Under the pieces are notes generated by a model. It was not told where the DNA came from, searched no databases, and was given only the letters and a program-made list of their open reading frames with translations. A program made the translations under genes and the position numbers. A stretch of 38,305 bases of DNA from Helochares maculicollis. Taxonomy: Eukaryota > Arthropoda > Insecta > Coleoptera > Hydrophilidae. The stretch covers positions 1 to 38,305 of the forward strand of contig JAWQRO010000474.1 of NCBI GenBank assembly GCA_033557835.1, read 5' to 3'. How positions within the stretch are numbered: position 1 is the first letter of the stretch; every line of letters starts with the position of its first letter. Of this stretch, positions 33,601 to 38,305 are shown one piece after another.

Positions 33601-36577
33601 GCTGGAGTATGCTGATCTGGTTGCTGACGACCGCCCTGAACAGCGACGTGTGGAAATCGTTATCGCATTTGTTGGGATCGGAGCTGGATTTGAGGAGCAT
33701 CGAAACGCAGTCCATGTGACCCCCCGACACGGCCAACATCAGAGGCGTCCTCTGCAGCTTATCCGGCATGTCGATGACGGATTTCTGTTCGGTATTATCG
33801 ACTAAGAGCGCTAAGCAATGGGTGTGTCCGTTTTTGGCACTGTAATGAACAGGACTCATTTGGTACAAACTATCATAAGTAGCAACTTTGGCACCGAAAC
33901 GCAACAACATTTGAACGCAGTGAGTGTGGCCCTCCCGGGCGGACAACAGCAGCGGAGTGGACCCGTTCTGAGTCCTGATGTTAACGTCGTGAAAGAACGG
34001 CAGAATCAACTGCAAAATATCTTTGTTTCCGCTCTTCGCCGCCAAGTGCAAAGGCGTCGTCAAAGGCATGTCGGGCCCGTACAGTATGTAGCTCTTGCCC
34101 ACCGCCATCAAGAGGTGCCCCAGAGCGGTGCAGTTCCCTCCGGCGACCGCGTAATGTATGGAGGTGTACCCGTTGCGATCTTTGAACTTGGGATCGGCCT
34201 TGTGCTGTATCAAATATTCAGTGCATCGCCCGTCTATGTCGTAAGCGGCCGCCAGATGCAAAGCCGTGCAGCCTTCGTTGTCGGCCAAGTTTACGTTGGC
34301 CCCGATCCCGACCAGGGTGAATATGCAGTTGAATTGGCCCTGAGCGGCGGCGTAGTGCAACGGGGCCCTGCCTATGTGGTCGATCAGCTGGAAATTGGCC
34401 CCGCTGCTCGCCAAGAGGTCGATGCAGTCCACCGAGCCTCTGTAGGCCGCGTAGTGGATGGGAGTCCGGCCGTAATCGTCTAAAGCGTTCAAGTCGACTC
34501 CTGTCTGAACTAGTTTCCTGCAGCACTCAACAAAGCCCGAGAGGCACGACATGTGCAGCGGAGTTCGTCCTTCGAACCTGCCAACAAAAAAATTAATCAC
34601 CTTTAATTGTTGACGTGTCCAAACGACAGGATTCAAACGATCTAAAAATGACACGGGCATCAGATTTTGGAGTACACTATAGTAAGACGTTTTCTATTCA
34701 AAGTATTGGCCCTCGCTTTTTATCCATCTCTCGGCCTATTCCAAAAGAAAGCTTCAACTTTCATCGAGCCATTTTTCTACATCCTCTAAAATGTGTCCCA
34801 TCGATGAGACGAGGTGATAATCAGAAGACACCAGGTCTGGTGAATACGGCGGGTGAGGTAGGAGTTCCCAACCAAGAATTCATTTCTTTGGCGGAATGTT
34901 AAAACCAGTGTGCACAAGTCTCGACAGTTGGAGCAAGATCGCCCTACAAGATTCTCTACAAGAATTCAATGACTTCCCGATGCTTTTTTCTTTAGATTGA
35001 ACAAGATGGCGCAAACTGCAACTCGTAAACAACTAAGCAAAACATGACGTTTTGTAAGGTTTGTGGTCTTATCAAAAAAGTGGTGCTTTGGGTTTCGTCA
35101 ACAGATTTCATGCACCATCGAAACGATATTTTAAGCTTGCGCGCCTGGTGTGTATACGTACCCTTTTCTATTGGCGTCGGCTCCGTACGTCAGAAGTGTA
35201 TTAGAAAGCAGCTCGTGCCCGAACTGTGCCGCAATATGCAAAGCGGTGCATCCATTTTTGTCCACGGCGTCAACGATTGCTCCTGCGGCAATAATTAGTG
35301 TTAGATTAGATTAGATTTCCGGCTCGAAAAGGAATTACCTTTGTCGATGAGCATTTGGCTCCTCGTGAACTTCCCGTGAATGGCGGTCATGTGAAGCGCA
35401 GTCCTTCCGTCGATGCTTTGTTTGTTGATGTTGACCTTGTTTTCCAGCAAGAAGTTTAAGCAGTCGACCCCGTGAGTGCAGGCGGCAGCGATGTGCAGGG
35501 GCGTCATTCCCCTGTTGTTTGTGGCCTCGATATTCGCACGATGCGCGACAAGCTCCTTGCAAATGGGTAAATGACCGTTGAGACAGGCCATGTGCAAGGG
35601 AGTGTTGCCGTACTCGTTCTGAATGTTGACCTTAGCCCAGAAGTTGGCGAGCATGTGAGTTGCGCTGAACATACCTTGGTAACAATGGGGAAATTATTAC
35701 TTTATTACGCGTTTGCGAGACAGAAGTAAGTGAAATTGTAAGTTCTTACCGCTAGCTGCGGCGACGTGAAGAGGCGTATACTGATTTCTGTCCGTGGAGT
35801 CTATATCGGCGCCGTGTTCAAGGAGCAGCTCCATCGTATCGTCATGTCCCATGTGGGCGGCGTAGTGCAGCGGTTTTCTGTATTTCTTATCGGAAGCGTC
35901 AACGAAACATCCTTTTGAGATAAGGAGGTATACAATATCGATGTGCCCGTTCAAGGCGGCGTGGTGCAGGGCCGTCCTGCCTGATCTGTCCGTTACGTTC
36001 ACATTCGGAACGTGGTCCAGTAGTTGGGGAACGCATTCGATTGCGTTGTTAAACGCCGCTATGTGAAGAGGAGTTTGCCACTGGCGGTCTCTGGCGCTCG
36101 TGTCTGCGTTGTGTTCCAGCAGTAACGAAACGGTTTCCCCGGAACCCGTGCAACAAGCCCTGTGCAAAGGGGTCAGCCACTTGCTGTCTTTCGTGTTCAC
36201 TCTGGCCCCGTGGCTGAGCAGCAACGAGGTGATTTCGGCGTCGCCTTTGAAAGCGGCCGCGTGCAGCGGGCATCTCTTCTCTACATCTGGAAAGGAAAGC
36301 GTAACGGATACTTTGTCGTGCTTCGGTGGGGATTATAAATGAGAAAATGAGGTAAAAATGGAGTGCGATTGTGGTACCTTGGTAATTGACGTCTTCCTTG
36401 TTGTCCAGGAGCGCCTTAACTTCTTCGATTTTCCCGCTGATGATGGCTTGGATGAGCGGAGGCTGGGGAAAGATTGAAGAAATATGTAAACATAACCTCT
36501 AAAGGAAGCGAGCGCGGAGAGATTAAGAAGGCGATGGAATTTTGCGTTACCTGCTCTTCGATCTGCAATATAACCAT
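27505..36577 (-). CDS. ANKRD28: PP6 regulatory ankyrin repeat subunit, conventional isoform (exons 1-9 + 14)
   Basis: CDS exons: 36551-36577, 36378-36462, 35750-36286, 35339-35674, 35162-35282, 33330-34577, 33039-33268, 32822-32984, 32564-32733, then 27505-27620. All junctions are GT-AG and in phase, giving 1010 residues (human ANKRD28 about 1053, ANKRD44 about 993). The family scaffolds protein phosphatase 6 holoenzymes with SAPS subunits. The start M-V-I-L-Q-I-E-E-Q-P-P-L-I-Q-A-I and about 28 ankyrin signatures of the T-P-L-H-x-A-A type run from residue ~40 to ~970. Family-specific stretches include C-C-R-K-L in exon 6, G-H-E-L-L-x-N-T-L in exon 5 and the L-A-L-I-L-A end of exon 9. The last exon ends Y-D-S-S-D-S-E, an acidic Ser/Asp tail like those I recall in vertebrate members. 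The exon 9 to exon 14 join (phase 1 to phase 1) is inferred from phase and length, not from transcripts. Confidence 0.8.
27881..36577 (-). CDS. ANKRD28: Ankyrin repeat protein, long isoform (exons 1-13)
   Basis: Shares exons 1-9 with the conventional form, then continues in frame through exon 10 (30981-32444), 11 (30257-30854), 12 (28340-29909) and 13 (27881-28288). Phases are consistent throughout, giving 2318 residues. The extension (residues 973-2318) is hydrophilic, rich in Lys, Glu and Ser, with no domain I recognise. Exon 11 ends in a Lys/Gln-rich helix (Q-M-E-K-K-Q-K-K-Q-K-R near 30390). Exon 12 contains a seven-residue tandem repeat. Exon 13 ends R-E-N-M-C-T-L-S. An AATAAA on the minus strand at 27831-27836 lies 45 bp past the stop, so this form can have its own 3' end. 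The exon 12/13 intron (51 bp) is itself open in frame; if kept, the protein has 2335 residues. Confidence 0.7.
28805..29293 (-). repeat. Seven-residue (21 bp) tandem coding repeat in ankyrin exon 12
   Basis: Arg or Lys recurs every seven residues followed by P-E-S, P-E-T, P-D-G, Q-E-S or similar: A-F-R-L-E-S-A, A-F-R-P-E-S-V, T-L-K-Q-E-S-A, T-T-R-P-E-S-C, N-L-R-Q-D-G-F, later S-T-V-R-P-D-A, P-I-L-R-T-E-A, C-K-F-R-P-E-S, P-K-A-R-P-E-T. About 20 units are visible with two irregular breaks. At DNA level this is a degenerate 21 bp repeat. Residues about 1866-2028 of the long isoform. Confidence 0.85.
34690..34990 (-). pseudogene. Mariner transposase remnant in ankyrin intron 5
   Basis: Within the 584 bp intron (34578-35161), the minus strand encodes I-L-G-W-E-L-L-P-H-P-P-Y-S-P-D-L followed by S-S-D-Y-H-L and E-D-V-E-K-W-L-D-E, the well-known block around the last catalytic aspartate of mariner transposases. 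An in-frame stop precedes G-W-E and another follows W-L-D-E-S at 34754-34756. The rest is degraded. The copy has the same orientation as the host gene and is plainly inactive. Confidence 0.8.
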
Positions 36578-38184
36578 GTTCACTGGGAGAGCGGGCAGAA
36601 TGCATACGCTAAGTGAAAAAACTGTATTAAATAAAATAGTGTTGAGGATTATTTAGCGAAAAAGTGAAAAATAAATGTTAAAAGAAGGCGTAAGCTGTTG
36701 AGCCTCGTTTTTTCCGCTTCTTGACAGATGCTCTTGTTCCGGAAGTGACAGTTCGAGGTGCGCGCAGTCGCTCTTTATTCGAACGCCAACTGGGATGGAC
36801 TCGTGGACCGTCGGTTCTCTACGCTTGCTCCACAGTTGCTTCACAGTTAACTTGTTTCTTTCTTTCAACGAAAATCTGCTCCAATCTGCTCGATTCTGAT
36901 TCTGATTAATTAATGTACGCACTTGTTATGGGAAAATTAGGTTAGGATTATATTATGTGTTACGATTACATTTAATAATATCATTCAATACAATTGTTAT
37001 TTTACATATATATTGTTATTATTGTACATAATCTATTAGTTACATTAATTACATTTTTACTAACTCTCGATTGACTAATTATAATTTTAGTCAATTGTTT
37101 TAAAGTTGTTAAAATTCTAAATCGAATAATTTAATTAAATACTGTCAAAGAAATTGAGAACATCGATGCTCAAATTTAATACTTTTAGCAACAATCTTAA
37201 TTGGTAGCCAAGTTTTGCGTCTGCACCTACCGCATCAAATTTTTCTCAAAACATTTCTTCTACTTTCATTACATTTAATACAAATGCATGAGCAGGCACA
37301 ACACACTTGCCAAATGCATTTTCATGTCACTGAACGTAGCCATTCTAATTCGTTGTTAGATATGAATGAGTGTGATTAAATTCTACGATGGCATCGTAAG
37401 TGCCAAATTTAACTTTTAAAACACAAGTTTGTATTATTTGAACGATTCATAATGTAAGTGCAGTTTATTTATAAATAATCTAAATACACACACTTAATTT
37501 ACCCATTAATTTATTAAAACTCAAGTCGTTTATTTATAATAATCCGCTTGGAAACAACAAAGCGAAATATTAGAAATAATTTGAAATTTAAGTGCTGCCA
37601 CCTAGTAGATAGTGGCGTATTGCACTTTGTGTTGACTATTTAAATTACAGATAACTGTAATTATATTTGAATAATCCATGTGGATGGAGATAAGTAACTA
37701 GGGCTGCCATCTAGTTAGTAGCCAAACGCATTTAATATTAACCATTATAAATATAGATAGTTGTACAGATATCAGACAAAGCTGTAGCTAACGTTCACGA
37801 GAGGGCACTGCATGTTAAATATTGCTCACTAGTTGCATGATAAGAAATTATATTATAATTGCGTAAAGCTGACATGTCCAATGCGGACATGTTCCTTAGT
37901 AACTGTAGGTGGACGGATTGATAGAGCTAAATCAAAGATTGTGGCACCAATCTCACAGCATCCGTGTGATATGAGAGACGATCAAAGGCTAGTACGCGGC
38001 CGACTATGAACCACTAGAATTGAACAAAAGCGAAGCAACGGTTCCCCGGGGAGAAACAAGAGAGAGGCGTTTATGTTTTATTACATTATTATTGTTTTAA
38101 GACTATTCTGTTTGATATGCATTAGTATAGATTTTATCAGAGAATATTTATATTTATTCTTTAATTATAAGAATATAAATATTA
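36578..38184. other. 5' flank of the ankyrin gene
   Basis: The ankyrin ATG is at 36575-36577; the adjoining 250 bp are moderately GC-rich and probably include the leader and promoter. From about 36920 the DNA is very AT-rich. Two related motifs, GCTGCCACCTAGTAG (near 37594) and GCTGCCATCTAGTTAG (near 37704), hint at an old local duplication. A perfect 8 bp hairpin, ACATGTCC-AATGC-GGACATGT, lies at 37872-37892. No coding sequence seen. Confidence 0.4.
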
Positions 38185-38305
38185 GGGGTACCCATAAGTA
38201 ATCAATTATTTAAATGACAACAAAAAAATAGAATTTAATTACATTTATTGTTATTTTTAATCAATTACATAATCTCCATCGTTATCTATGACCTTTTGCC
38301 ATCTT
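38185..38305 (-). mobile_element. Mariner element, 3' end, cut by the window edge
   Basis: The minus strand from 38304 reads R-W-Q-K-V-I-D-N-D-G-D-Y-V-I-D and stops at 38257-38259, the typical C-terminus of a mariner transposase. About 70 bp further comes GGGGTACCCATAAGTAATC, a plausible terminal inverted repeat starting at 38185 next to a TA dinucleotide. The visible codons are intact, so the part outside the window could be a fuller copy. Confidence 0.8.

Noticed and set aside
33818..34483. 221-codon open frame antisense to the ankyrin exon
   Set aside because: It is a mirror of the ankyrin codons; exon 6 on the minus strand has clear ankyrin repeats and intact splice sites.
34615..34902. 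95-codon plus-strand frame in ankyrin intron 5
   Set aside because: It is the antisense shadow of the mariner remnant.
1..38305. CRISPR arrays, rRNA, tRNA, bacterial operons
   Set aside because: No spaced direct-repeat array, rRNA core motif or tRNA with matching A and B boxes and clover-leaf pairing was seen. Gene structure is eukaryotic throughout.

Overview
The window looks like a piece of an insect nuclear genome. Genes are split by short introns (many of 51-120 bp) with GT-AG ends, intergenic DNA is AT-rich and holds degenerate repeats, mariner transposase remnants are present, and the four recognisable protein families are typical animal genes. I lean towards a beetle, but the order cannot be fixed from the sequence. 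No prokaryotic, viral, CRISPR, rRNA or convincing tRNA feature was seen.

Layout, left to right. 1-1.5 kb: a single-exon CCDC51/MITOK-like mitochondrial inner-membrane coiled-coil gene (+). 2.1-2.3 kb: an unexplained exon-like stretch. 2.7-4.3 kb: a complete four-exon HDAC3 gene (-), with a possible membrane micro-ORF just upstream of its start. 5.2-7.0 kb: a complete five-exon, 505-residue MFS transporter, spinster-like (-). 7.0-22.6 kb: a long region without a recognisable protein. It holds a duplicated ~360 bp sequence at 12.0-12.8 kb, a CpG-rich block at 13.3-14.3 kb that may be a promoter and leader exon, a 3.5 kb nest of foldback elements and dispersed duplicated blocks at 16.3-19.9 kb, and TAATTA-rich DNA at 20.6-22.6 kb. 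22.7-26.05 kb: a complete five-exon UNC93-like gene (+), 682 residues, with a leader full of upstream AUGs. 27.5-36.6 kb: a 14-exon ankyrin-repeat gene (-), the PP6 regulatory ankyrin subunit (ANKRD28/44/52) homologue. 36.6-38.3 kb: AT-rich 5' flank ending in the tail of a mariner transposase at the window edge.

The most interesting locus is the ankyrin gene. All of its exons join in phase. Exons 1-9 encode about 28 ankyrin repeats. From the end of exon 9 (phase 1) the reading frame has two possible fates. It can jump to a tiny last exon (27505-27620), giving a 1010-residue protein of the usual family size. It can also run through four large exons (10-13), giving a 2318-residue protein with a long extension of no recognised domain, its own stop and its own AATAAA. 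That extension contains a seven-residue tandem repeat built on Arg-Pro-Glu-Ser.

The genes do not form an operon-like unit. HDAC3 and the MFS gene are tandem on the minus strand, and UNC93 and the ankyrin gene converge. HDAC3 and the ankyrin gene would act in separate nuclear and phosphatase contexts; the two transporters and CCDC51 are membrane proteins.
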